The position numbers were made by a program, and so were the translations under genes. DNA of 64,000 bases from Sodiomyces alkalinus F11. Lineage: Eukaryota; Ascomycota; Sordariomycetes; Glomerellales; Plectosphaerellaceae. Under the pieces are notes generated by a model. The model was given only the letters and a program-made list of their open reading frames with translations, did no database searches and was not told the origin of the DNA. Each line of letters begins with the position of its first letter. Position 1 is the first letter of the stretch. The stretch is from positions 2,084,289-2,148,288 of the forward strand of contig NW_021167086.1 of assembly GCF_003711515.1 (NCBI RefSeq). The letters run 5' to 3'. Positions 45,295-56,600 of the stretch are shown in pieces.

Positions 45295-45346
45295 TCCCCG
45301 CTACGCCCCCGCTACGCCCCCGCTACGCCCCCGCTACGCCTTTACT
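45295..45346. repeat. 11-bp minisatellite in the LINE K 3' UTR
   Basis: Four to five units of CCCCCGCTACG in tandem. It is not obvious in the matching 3' UTRs of F and G, so it is probably copy-specific. Confidence 0.8.
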
Positions 45347-48300
45347 CCGCTAATCCTTCTATTAGGTCCCCCCACCCCTATAACGACTCCGCTACCGCCC
45401 TTATCGCTGCCGCCGCCGCCGCCTATACCGCTCCGACGCTATTCGTGGGTTTTCTCCTTTCTCTATTATACTGTGTACGCTATATTATCGTTATTAATCC
45501 TATTATAGAATATCCATAAGCACCGCTAGGCCGCTACCCGCTAGACTTATACCTTCCGGGTATACCATGTCGCCCTTCGCCGGGCTAGTAGTATTAGTAT
45601 AGTCGCCGCCCCCGCCGCTATACCCCTATAGAGTTATAGTAGTAGCTACGCTTATAACGGCGAGATATTAAAGCTTATCCTCGCCTACCTTATAAGTTAC
45701 CCCGCGCCTCCCCCGCGTCGACCCCGCCGCTAATACGTATTATAGAATATCCCCCTCCCCTCTTTTAGGGACCCTACTACCTTTACTACTAAGGATAAGG
45801 TCGACGAGGATAAGGTTATCCTAGTAGACGGTAGAGTAATTAGCTTCGACGATAATAACGACGACGAATCCGACGAGTATATAGGCGATAAGGAGTAAGC
45901 GGTTATAACGCGACTATAGCGTAGCCGTATAGCGGCTATTAATAAATATTTTACTCTCCTTTTATTTATCTTCTTCGTAGTCGTTTTTACCTCCCCCGTA
46001 TATATACCCGAGGTTTCTGCGCTATAGGGCCTTTATTACTCCTCCCCGTTTAATACTAGTTATCGTGCGAGTCTAAAGTTCGGAAGGCGTCCGGTTTATA
46101 GGAACTACTTTACGACCTTCCCCGCGGTCTCCTTACTCCGGAGCGCTAAGAGCTAATCCTGTTTTATTAGTAGGCGCGCGCCCGTATCGGCTATAAGGCG
46201 CTTTTATATCTCCTCTAATATATCGCGGCACTATAGTATAATATATTCCGCTATCTTTAGCCCTCCGTCAGCGTATTAGTAGCGTAGCGTTACCGAGTCC
46301 GGCACGCCTTTTATAAAGAGGAAGTAGCGAAGCCCTATTGTCTCTATTCGAATCTAGGTAAGGATAAAACTCTATAGTTTTATAAGGCCCTTATATTTCC
46401 TAAGCGTTACGCGGTCGAATTAGGGTATCTACGCTACGGCCACGCTACTATATTAGCGTAGTAAAGTACGCTTTTACTAATATACCTATTCCTCTTAGAG
46501 GCGTTAGACTAGCTCCCTCCTAAGGAGCCAGGACTTAACCTTTTACTTTTATACCCCCTAGGACTTTAGGTAGGGCCTAACCCCTCCTCCTTATCTCCTA
46601 CGCTACGTGGCCGTTTTAGCTACTCGTTATACCTAAAGTATCGCTTACTCTATCTAGGTGCCCTTTACCTATTATACCGCTCGCGCGGTTAAGGAGCTAT
46701 AGTATAAGTTAAGGGGGGGAACCCCCGCCTCCGTCTTAACTACCTTCGTAGTAATAGCCCGATACACGCCGGTAACGATACGTAGGCATTACGCCTACTC
46801 GTTAGCTAATCCTTTTAGTACTCCGCTCGGTTTCTCCCCTTTTCTTATTATCGTGTAGAAGGCTAACGCCGTGTATAGTATAGCGCTCCGGACTACTATT
46901 TAGTATAATTTACGCGTATCCCCGATATAATAGCCCTATACTAACGCTACGAGGCGCGTAAGGGCGTATTTCTAGGTAAGGAGTTTAGCTTTAAGCTTCC
47001 GGGTATAAGGATAGAATATAAGCTTTTAGTCGAGGATAACCCCTAAGACCTCTATCTTTATAACTTACAGCGCCGTTATACCCTTAAGGCGTAATTAGAG
47101 CGGTGGCGGGTCGCGTTTTTTTATAAAGTGGAGAAGCGTATACTTTCGTGGCTTAAATTATAGTCTACTCCTTTATAACTAGCTCTAGTAGACCTATTAT
47201 ACCCGTTTAAGGTACGCCCGTAGTACGGCCTTATTATATCTGAAAGCCACGATATTCGTGTTATCGGTAAAGCCGACCACTATAACCCGCGGTATCTGGA
47301 TTAATTCCTAGTAAAGCGTCCTAATAAATAGTATAAAGAGGATTAAGGGAAGGGGGGATCCTTAGGGGACCCCCGCCTAGATATTTACCTTATACGCCGT
47401 ATCGCCGTTAAAGCGTAGGCGCACCGTGCGCGCTACGAGGTATAACTAAGTCTATTTTATAACTTAGTCCGGGAAGCCGTATTAGGCGAGGACTTCGAGG
47501 GGTTTTTAGTATAGTACTATATCGAAGGCGCCTTAGATATTAAGCTTTAATTACGCTACGGCCCCGCTACGCTCCTATATAGCGTATACTCCCTCTATAA
47601 TAGCCCTAACCGCGACTATTATATCACGGTATCTTCGATTACCTATCTATCCGGTAAGGAGGAGTTAGTACTCCTCCGCTATAGTCGTAATTCTTCCTAC
47701 TATTATCTTCTTAAGGACCTTCCCCGTTACGCTTAGGAGTAATATCGGTCGTTACCCTAAGGCTATCGTGTAAGCCTCCTTTAGTTTACCTAATTTCTTA
47801 AGTACTACTACCTCTACGGTATAGTATCGTTACGGGAAATATACGGCCTTAAGGCTCGCGGAGAAGAGTTATACTAATCGCCTATAGAGTAATTAGCTAT
47901 AGGCGAGTAAGAATCCGTTTAGTAGGCTGTCCTCTCCGGGTACCTTCTACTTTACTATTTATTATATAACCTACTAAACCTCCTCTTCCGTGACCTTGTA
48001 TATAAGTAGTATTATCGCTATCCTTAGCGCGCCGCCGATACGCCCGCTATCTATAGGGTATAGTAGGGGGAAAAACTTCGCTATAAGGATTATCGCTTTT
48101 CCGTTATATATTATTATAACCGGTCCGCCCGCGCTACGCTATAAGGGCGGGATAAATAGGAGGTCGGGGGGTAAATAGCTCGCTGTCTAGGCCTAACGTT
48201 ATAATACCTAAAGGCTTTTCTAGTCTACTATTATCGTATCGACGGCGCCGTGCTAGCTTTTCCGTTTCTCCGTCCTAACTAGAATATTATAATATTTTTC

Positions 48301-49329
48301 TCCCTCCTTAAGTTTATCCTACCTACTATATAACCTCCGCCCGTGGTAACGCCGTGTTAGCCTTATTACCTCCTTATTTGCCTTTACTATCTCCTGCGTT
48401 CACTATAGCGGTCTATCGCGGAAGGCGGCTAGCTCGTGTCGCGACGCTATAACGTCCGCGATATTAGTAACGTCCTAAAGTATCTAGTTTACTACCTAAT
48501 TAATTACCTTTAGGGTAAGGGGTATTTCTCCGTAGTCTAGCCTTTAAGCCTCTTTTTAGACCGTTTTATAATCTAGCTTCCTCTACCTTTATCCTTTACT
48601 AGCGATACGCTAGCACGGCTACGCTATATCAATATTAATTACCTAGGCTATATAGTCTAAGCCTATTAGGTCTAGATCGTCCCCTTAGTATATATAGGTA
48701 AGGTCCGCCGAAACCTAGGTATGGTTAAGCGTGCTATACTATCGATTAGTATTAGCCGAGGTCTTAGTGATATATCCTTTTAGGGTTATAAGGTCGAGTT
48801 ACTATTAGTATATAAGCGTAATAAGGTCTTCCGATTATCTTTTATATCTATATACCCGTCCTATAAGGGGTTCTTCAGGTTAAAGTCTCTTACTAGGATA
48901 GTGCGCTACCGCTCCGGTTCCGCCGCGAGACTATATAATAGGGTCTCTTACTCTCCTCCCTTATAGTATAGTAAGTATACTACCTATATACTTATCTTCT
49001 GCTATTATATCCTAACTCTAATTATAGCCTAAGCTTAATCCTCGCCCGCACGCTATATAAATATAGCGGCTTTATACCGCTTATATGTATAGAGTAAGGC
49101 GCGCCTACTCCCCTATACTATCCTATAATTATATCCCCTTAGGTAAATCGGGTTCTTCCTCTTATCTAACCCGGGCTTTATTACCGCTATTATATCGTAC
49201 CCGCTACGGTTATAAAACGCCTGCTATACTCTATCCCGCTATCCCCCTATATTCTACTAAACGATTCTAATTATTTACCTCGGGCGGCTACGCGACGCTC
49301 GCTTCGCTCTATAATTACGTTTTAGGTAT

Positions 49330-50900
49330 AGCCCCGGGGTAAGGGGTAAGGTTTTATAGGGGCTAAAAGGTAGTATTAATATTAAAGGCGAGGAACCTCG
49401 TAATATTAGTATCCTAGGTCTTAGAGAGGGCGGTGCGTAATCTAAGGAGGATATTCCGTGACCCTAAGGGGCGTCCTTTTTATTTCCTCTTTTTCTCGGG
49501 CGGTTCGGAGACTTCTACGGTATCTTACGACGCCGCGAAGGCGCTATACTCCCTCTCCGCCCTATACTTCTCGAGTTAGCTAAGGTTAAATCCTTATACC
49601 CTATTAGTATATACCTCCTTAATCCGCGCCTTTTCCTTCGCCTTATTCGGGTATTTATCGTCGAATACCGTATACGGCCCTTTATAAGCGGCGTAGCGCC
49701 GTTTCTTCGAGTCCGTCTTAGCCTTATTTACCACGAAGCCCCCTTAGTACGCCGACTCTATACCGCCGTAATACCCGTATAACGCTTCTATCGCTTAGTA
49801 CTAGCCTGCTTTATACCCGAAGTTAAGGCACTTAAAGCACCGTTATAGGGAGATTTTAGGGTTATAGGGTTCGCTATTATAGTGTCTATAGTTAAAGAAG
49901 ACTCCCTCTTTTACTAGTCGTTTTATATCCTCGGGGCGGGCGACCTTAATAATTAATAGCGCCGCCTATACTACTTTACTCCTAGGTTTCCTAGTCTTAA
50001 TCCGGGTAATCGCCACGTTATTCTATAGTTAAAGTTCGTGTAGTATTATATCGGGGTCGTTAGCTAGGAGCTACGCCGTCGGTATCCCTTTTATTACTAC
50101 TTAATATATTTTCTCTTATATCGTGGCTCCCGGGCCGAATACGCCTTTAACCTAATTCTTCGCGTTCGTTATCCACTATTTATTCCTATACTTAAACGTG
50201 ATAACTATATCGCCGCTTAGGAGTTATCGCGCGGCTATTATATCCAAGCGGCGGCTAACTTAGTTAACTGCCTTAGTAATCTCTTATAGGGTCCGGCTTT
50301 TAAGGTCGGCCTCGGCGTCCTTATACCGGACCGTTAATTCTTAGGCGTGTCGGGTGGGTATAACCTTTATCGATGCTATCTTAATACGTTAACGCTACGC
50401 GGGCGTGCTCCCTACTACCTAAGCGTAGGTCTTAGGTCCTACTACCCCGAGTAGTTCCTTTAGTATACTCTTAATCGCTAGTTAAATTATATCGGTAAGT
50501 CCTTCGGTCGTAAGGGGGGGTATATCGTTACCGGGTTATTAGCGTAGCGGCTTCCCTATAATAGTCTTATAGTATTACGTTTAAAGGATTTTCTATATAA
50601 GCTATAGCGCCTTTTCGGCGTGTGCCCCGTTAGCTAGTAGTCCGGAAAATTAGGTACGTAGTTTATACAGTACGCCTTCGGTGCGCCTACTCGGTGCCTA
50701 GGATTTTAATAGCTCCCTTAGGGCTACGCGCCCCGGGTTAGTGCTAGTCGTCGTATTCTAGGCGCTCTATAGTGGTATACTAGTATCGCGTTCGGTTAGC
50801 CCTATAGGCCGCCCTATAGCGTATAACCCACCGCGCCCTCTACGGCCTCGCTACGATATCGGTCTCCGGTGCTTATAAGGGCGTAGAATCCGAATCCGAT
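49330..50900 (-). pseudogene. ORF1 of LINE K with double zinc knuckle
   Basis: Minus strand, ending near 49330 and starting near 50900. At about 49735-49870 it reads RCFKCLNFGYKAG.Y then YGYYGGIESAY, two CCHC knuckles in which His and several Cys have become Tyr. Upstream is a long charged helical stretch. ORF1 proteins of this type bind the LINE RNA. Confidence 0.75.
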
Positions 50901-50975
50901 ATTAGAATTGATTTTATCGATAATACGGCACCTTAGGGTCACTTTTGGCTTGACGATGCTCTTTTTTTTTTGGAT

Positions 50976-50987
50976 CTAGTAAAAGTA
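50976..50987. repeat. 12-bp target-site duplication of LINE K (right), CTAGTAAAAGTA
   Basis: Partner of 44061-44072. It follows directly on the T10 run that forms the 5' end of LINE K (A-run on the minus strand). Confidence 0.92.
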
Positions 50988-51850
50988 AGGCGGCTATTAC
51001 TAGGCGGGTCTAGGATACTCTTCTTAACCTTAGAGACGTCGAGGTTAGCTTATTTATAAAGATAAAGGCTAGTAACGGCTCCCCTCTTTTCCGTTATTGA
51101 CTCTTTATAGCGAAGGATATAGCGGGTCCTTAAAAAGAGTATCTTATAAAGATTATCTTACGGCCTTATACTATTAGGGCACTCTTAATCCAGGTATATA
51201 GTATAGTTAATAAGGTCCCCTGTTAGTGCTACGAGGAACGCTAGATAACTATAACTAATCAGGTTAATAATAAGATTTTATACCCCTTTTTCGAGTACGT
51301 GTTAATCCAGGGGAGTAAGAAGTTCCCGGACTATACTAACTACTAATTTCACGAGTCCGCCTATGTATATCGTAACGATACCCTTTAAAGATAGTTTTAA
51401 TAGGGTAATTAAGAGGTCTTTTAGCTAGACGATAAGTATCCTAGTATTAGCCACCCTAATCCTTCTCCTAAGTAGAGTATAGTACTACCTTAGTCGATAT
51501 ATAACGATAATTACCGACCTTTATAGTCCCCTTAGCGTAGCGTTTATATTATTTATTATTAATATAAAGGCTATTTATTAATAGGTAGCCCGCTAATAAT
51601 ATAATACTTCGGGAGGTTAAGATCTCCTAGCTTAAGACAGTATTCCGGTTATAGTTCTAGCTCTAATATATCGGTATTAGACTAAACTAAATAGCCACTG
51701 CTAAAGAGTTAAGGATAACGCTTAGTATTAGAAAGGGGAGACTATTAAGTATTATCGGATCTCTCTTCCCGTAAGGGCGTATATCTAGCGTAAGGAGATT
51801 AAGGTATACGTCCCGGAGTATAAGAACTATAAGTAAAGACCGGTTTAGGA
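50988..51850 (+). other. Unassigned RIP-affected coding remnant, Cys-rich patch
   Basis: Plus-strand reading from the TSD: LVKVRRLLLGGSRILFLTLE, then near 51200-51370 a set of positions (VPC..CYEERQI, FEYVLIQGSKKFPDYTNY.FHESAYVYR) where Cys and Tyr alternate as if Cys codons had been RIPed. It recalls small Cys-rich domains of fungal hypothetical proteins (such as DUF3716), but the match is from memory and weak. Confidence 0.35.
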
Positions 51851-53269
51851 GTAAAGAAAGGGAGGGAAAGGGTATCTCTTATGGTGATTAGGGGAATAAA
51901 GGCGTAGTTATAACTAAATAAAGTAGTCGGGGCCGGATTAGCTAGTGGGTAGTGAATTATAATAGAATAAGCTTCCGAGCCTAAGTCGCCCGTGTAGTTA
52001 GGGGAAGAAAGAGCCGTTATACAGAAAAGTAGGGTAGGGTAATAAGATTAGGGGAAAATAGGTATAAAAGGAGGTCTTCTTCGTGGCTTATCTGCTTCTT
52101 TTTTCCTTCTCTTTATAATAATCCGTTTGTTACTCTATATAAGTAGACGCTAAGGGCCTATCTATAGATATAGCCCTTATAAGAAGAATAAGATTTATAG
52201 GTAGTGGCCGGTAGTCGCTTAATTAGGCTAATAAAGCTAGGGAATCCCCGGATTTTCCGGTTTTTATCGTTATTATCGCCGTTATCGTTATCGTGATATT
52301 ACGTTTTTCTTTTTTAGGGTTTTTCTAGCGGGGCTCTTAACGCCGTTAACTTAGTGTCTTGAACTTACTCTTCTAGTAATAGGTATAGTATTAGTCTTTT
52401 CTTTCCGGATAAGGAACTTACGTATAGTAGGTTTAAGGGTAATATATATAGGCGTGGTTAGGGGAATAGGGGTATAATATTAGTAATAGGAAGAGCGATT
52501 AGTAATAGAGATTAGGAAAAGGGGCTTTAAGTAGTAGGAAGGAGAGGGCTCTTATACTTCTAAAATCGGCCTTTAAGATTAACGTAATAACTTAATAAGT
52601 TACTAGTACTAGGATTAGTAAAGGAGGGATTTACGGTTTACGGCTTATAGCTTCTAACGGTATTTCTCTCGATTATATTATACTCTTAGTAACCGTCCCT
52701 ATACTAGTTATTCCCGATTATAACTCTCTTCTGTAGAATAAGTAGCTTATATTAAACTCGGTGTAATTTAGCCTAGGTCCGATAAGATATACGGTGATTA
52801 GGGGAAGAGAAGTAAAGAATTCGAGATTATAATAAAAGAAACCTATACTTATTATAGAAAAGAGTATATATAGTAGTATATCTCTATAACGTCTACGTAG
52901 TTAGGCTTACTTATAAAAATAATAAATAATAAATATAGAGAAAAGTCTTCTAATCGGGGAAATAAGTCTAAATATATTTATAATACTTTTAATTAGAGTA
53001 ATAAAGGTAAAAGTTGAAAAAAGAAACGGACTAGGGTAATGGTTAGGAGGATTATTTATAGGTTTACGCCCTTTATACTAGCGTATATTATGACTTTAGG
53101 TAGATAAAAGACTTAGCTTTATTTACCCTTAGCCCTAAGATTATACGCTAGCCTCCTAGCGAGTATAGGCTTTAAAAGTAAAGGGAAATTAGGGAAAGTA
53201 ATAATAAGAAATAAAATATAGCTTACTAGTATAATCTATATACTTACTTAGGTTAAAATCTAAGCGCTA
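51851..53269. other. Noncoding stretch with six copies of TTAGGGGAA
   Basis: No frame recognised. TTAGGGGAA occurs at 51888, 51998, 52048, 52458, 52798 and 53397, all in the same orientation, several preceded by GTGA or GTGG. It may be the 3' end and LTR of gypsy element L. Confidence 0.45.
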
Positions 53270-53651
53270 TAGAATCTATACCTTAACGGTACTAGACTCT
53301 CTTACCTTTTTTAACTCTTACTCTAGCTTTTTATAATACTCCCCTAATAACTCTCTTAGTCTCCCGGAGCGGTGTAAAAGACTACTAATAGTATAATTAG
53401 GGGAACTAATATTATCTTCGGCCCTAGCATCTTTCTTAGGGTCCTTACTAAGTAAAAGGGGTGCTTCGGTAACTTCTTCGGTAATAAGCGCTCCTCGGGT
53501 AAGGTATATAATCTTAAGCTCCTCGCTATAGTCTTCTTTAAGTATAGTCTAGTCCTTAGGCTCCTAGTGCCTATCGTCCTTTTAGATAAACTTCTTTAGG
53601 CGGTTAGCGGTAAAAGTAATCCTTTTTAATTATTCCCTAGTAAGAGTCTTA
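53270..53651 (-). pseudogene. Gypsy L pol, C-terminal end (left of LINE G)
   Basis: On the minus strand the frame reads KSFILKTLTRE.LKRITFTANRLKKFI, then ITEEVTEAPLLL and LLGEYYKKLE.ELKKVRES, with RIP-type stops only. Across the LINE G insertion it joins the frame at 60301 and beyond, so it is the C-terminal end of the integrase polyprotein of element L. Confidence 0.6.
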
Positions 53652-53665
53652 AGGATAAAGGACTT
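53652..53665. repeat. 14-bp target-site duplication of LINE G (left), AGGATAAAGGACTT
   Basis: Repeated exactly at 60287-60300. Confidence 0.93.
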
Positions 53666-56600
53666 TTTATTATTATTATTATTCTTACTCCGCTATCCTA
53701 TCTAATCTATAGGAGCCTAGTTTAGACTATACGGTCCTTCTCGAGTGCTATAGGGGGGAAAACCCGGGATCCGGGGGAAAACCTCTATACTCGTCCTTAG
53801 TTAGAGTAGTGCCGCTACGGGGCCGACGTGGCCCCGGTTCGCCCTATCTACGTATCTGGATCGTACCTCTAGGCTAGTGGCTAACGGGAAGGGTAGTAGG
53901 CTATAGGTTAGCCTAGGCCGGTTATTAGTAAGGGGGCGGGGGCCGAAAGGGTGCCGCGGCGACTCCGCCGTGTAGCGGCCGCGGCGCACTAAATACGGCC
54001 TCCCTACGTCCCCGGGGGCCGTGCCTATTATTCCTTCTATTTAATTAATAAAGAGAAGGGCGAGGTAGGCGGTCCTGCCTCCTTTAAGGGGGGGGGGGGG
54101 GTGCTTTCTATATTAGGTGGTAGGTAGGAAGGTAAGGCTCCGCTTATACCCGAAAAAACCGTAGATAGTTAATAGAAATTAAGGTCCTTTTCCTTTTCCT
54201 CTTTTCTTTTTTATAACGCCATAGATCACGTTATAGGTGTCTCTTATTACGTTCCCGCTTACGGCCTTAAAGGCCTGCCGTCGCGGTATCGTGCTGACTA
54301 ATAGTATCTTCTAGTTTTCCTATTCTTAATTCGTAATTTCCCACTTAATCTAGTATATAGTAGTTCGTGAGTGGCGTTATAGTGGCGTGAGGTTAATTAG
54401 GTAGTATAATAGTAGCAGTAATAATAATTATAATATTAATCCTAGCTAAAGTCGTAATATAAGTATCTCTATATTATAGCGGCGCCGTGGTAGTAGTATA
54501 CTAATAGCCGTATATACCTCCTTCTAATAATAATAATCGTTATAAGTAGGGCACCGTTCGAGTTATACCGTATATATACCCTAATAGTACCGATATAGTA
54601 TTATAATGGCTAATCTATAATAGTTATCTCCGTTATAGTAAGCGTTTAAGTAGTTACCCCGATAATATTTCCGCTTATACTAATACTACCGGAATAAGCG
54701 CCGCGTGCTTTTAGTACGCTAATAGTTAACATCCCTATAAGGATATAAGCCGTCCTTATACCGTGGTAATACCGCTAGTATATCGAGGTAGTCTAACTGG
54801 TTAATAGGTCCCCCCCACTATAAAGAAGTAGTAATAGCATCTTATAGACGTTTATAGTCTCTATCTATTAGTAAAGGCTATTAGTAGTAACGGTATCGTT
54901 ATAGTAAGTAGCCCTCCTTCGATATCGTAGTAGAACCGTACTAATAACCTATTAGGCTAAGGAGCGCCTAAAGACGGCGGCTTTATCCTTTAAACGGGCC
55001 GTCTCTCGGGCGCTGCCTTCCGGTCGCGGCCGTAGCGGTACCTTATCGGTGGAGGCGCTCCTATATAATATCCTCCGCCGAACACGCCATATAGAGGGTA
55101 TAGTGGGTATCCTAATAAATAACTATATACGTAGTCCCCTTTCGGTTTCGCTATAGCGCCCCTACGGTAGTAGTATAGCTAACCGGTCCTAGGACCTCGA
55201 GTACGTTAAGAGTAGTATTAGCGCCTCCAAGGGAGGTAAGGATAAAACCAGCGAGGAGTAGAAAAAGGGGGGGGGGGGGCTTTAGCCCGATAACGTTTTG
55301 ATACCGCCAGGGCCCCGGCTAATAAGGCCCTATTTAATACTAGCTAGACCGTTATATCACCTTTTCCCCGCTACGATACCGCTGTGTTCTTATAGGCTTC
55401 TATAACTTTAAGAGCGAGGCGAAAGTCCTTAAGCCTCTTCCGTTATAGGAACTACTTAGCTATCGCCCCGGCTTCTATATTATAGTCTAGTGCGTTATAT
55501 AGATCTCCTTTAGTCGTGAGTAGTCTCCCCACGGCGCCGAAAAGCTCCCTACGCTCTTCCTCGATTATATCCTAGTATTAGAGCACTATATACTCCGCTA
55601 TTTCTATCCCCCTATTACTATAGGGGTATCGCGTTATTAGGAATCCCGGCACCCTCGCCTTAGCTAGGAAGGCTTATAGGCCTAGCTTTTCTAATCTAAT
55701 TTAGGTAAGTACGGAGCTTTATAGCTTTAGGAGTCCTTTATATTTCCGGGGGGCGCGTCGTGTCGGGGGGTAGCTTAATACCGCTACGACGTAGGTATAG
55801 GGCCTCCGTGCCTTTACCTAGGTTCGGCCCTATTCCCTTATAAGGACTTTCCTCGGGGCCGTATTTTCGGTCTAGGTTATTAGGGCGTTTATTTAGGCTA
55901 TCCACGTAAAGGCCGCGTAGGTCCTATAATACCGATTCGGTGCTATTAGGGCTTTTATTACGGCGTAGGCTCTGGCTAATATCTTATCTTTAATCCCCTC
56001 CTCTTATATCCGGCGGACCTTCCGGGCGCTTAGGCCTAAGAGGTATAGGTTAAGGGTGGGGGATAAAGGTCTCTTTTTTAAGGACCCTAACCGGCGTAGC
56101 TTTATAGGCGCCGGCTACTAATCGAATACACCGGTTCTACGCCGTTATAAGTGCCGCTACAGGGCTATACCGGGGGCCGGCCCTAATCTTATGGACGATT
56201 AAGGCGTAGTAGGCGATTACTAAACGTATTACTACGAGATATAGTCTTCTTACGTCTACGAAGCTATACCTCTACGCTATCCCACTAAGCCTTGAAAGGG
56301 CGTATATTTAGGTGGCTAGCCGGCTCTTTACCTCTTTAGTGTGTTATCGGAAATTAAGCTTCTTATTAAGCTAAACGCCTAAGAGCCTTATCGCCTCCGC
56401 TACTAGTACCGAAGTAATGCCGAGGGAGAGCGGGGTAAGTAAGGGTTAGCATGACGTTATAAAAGGGATATAGATATACTTAGCTAGTTCGAATTATAGC
56501 CCGCTTACTATCTCCTAATTTAGGTATATCCGCCACGCGGCGGTAAAGCGGTACCGTGTCTATACCTCTATTCTACTAAAAGCGATAATATTCGTATCGT

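Larger units (their letters stand above)
44073..50975 (-). mobile_element. LINE K: full-length, RIP-degraded
   Basis: 6.9 kb with a 12-bp TSD. The left end has a TTATTATTATTTATTA tail; the 3' UTR reaches to about 45930 and matches those of F and G (for example 44200-44300 against 53815-53900). On the minus strand ORF2 shows a C-terminal Cys/His block (about 46150-46330), RT with VP.GSPLPLILFILFI (about 47335-47385) and GFTDNTNIVAF (about 47240-47275), and the endonuclease ILVRDFNLKNPL (about 48865-48900; GDF changed to RDF). ORF1 lies at about 49330-50900. No RNase H was seen. Confidence 0.9.

Noticed and set aside
51888..53405. Telomere-like repeats (TTAGGG)
   Set aside because: The motif is TTAGGGGAA, dispersed and not tandem.
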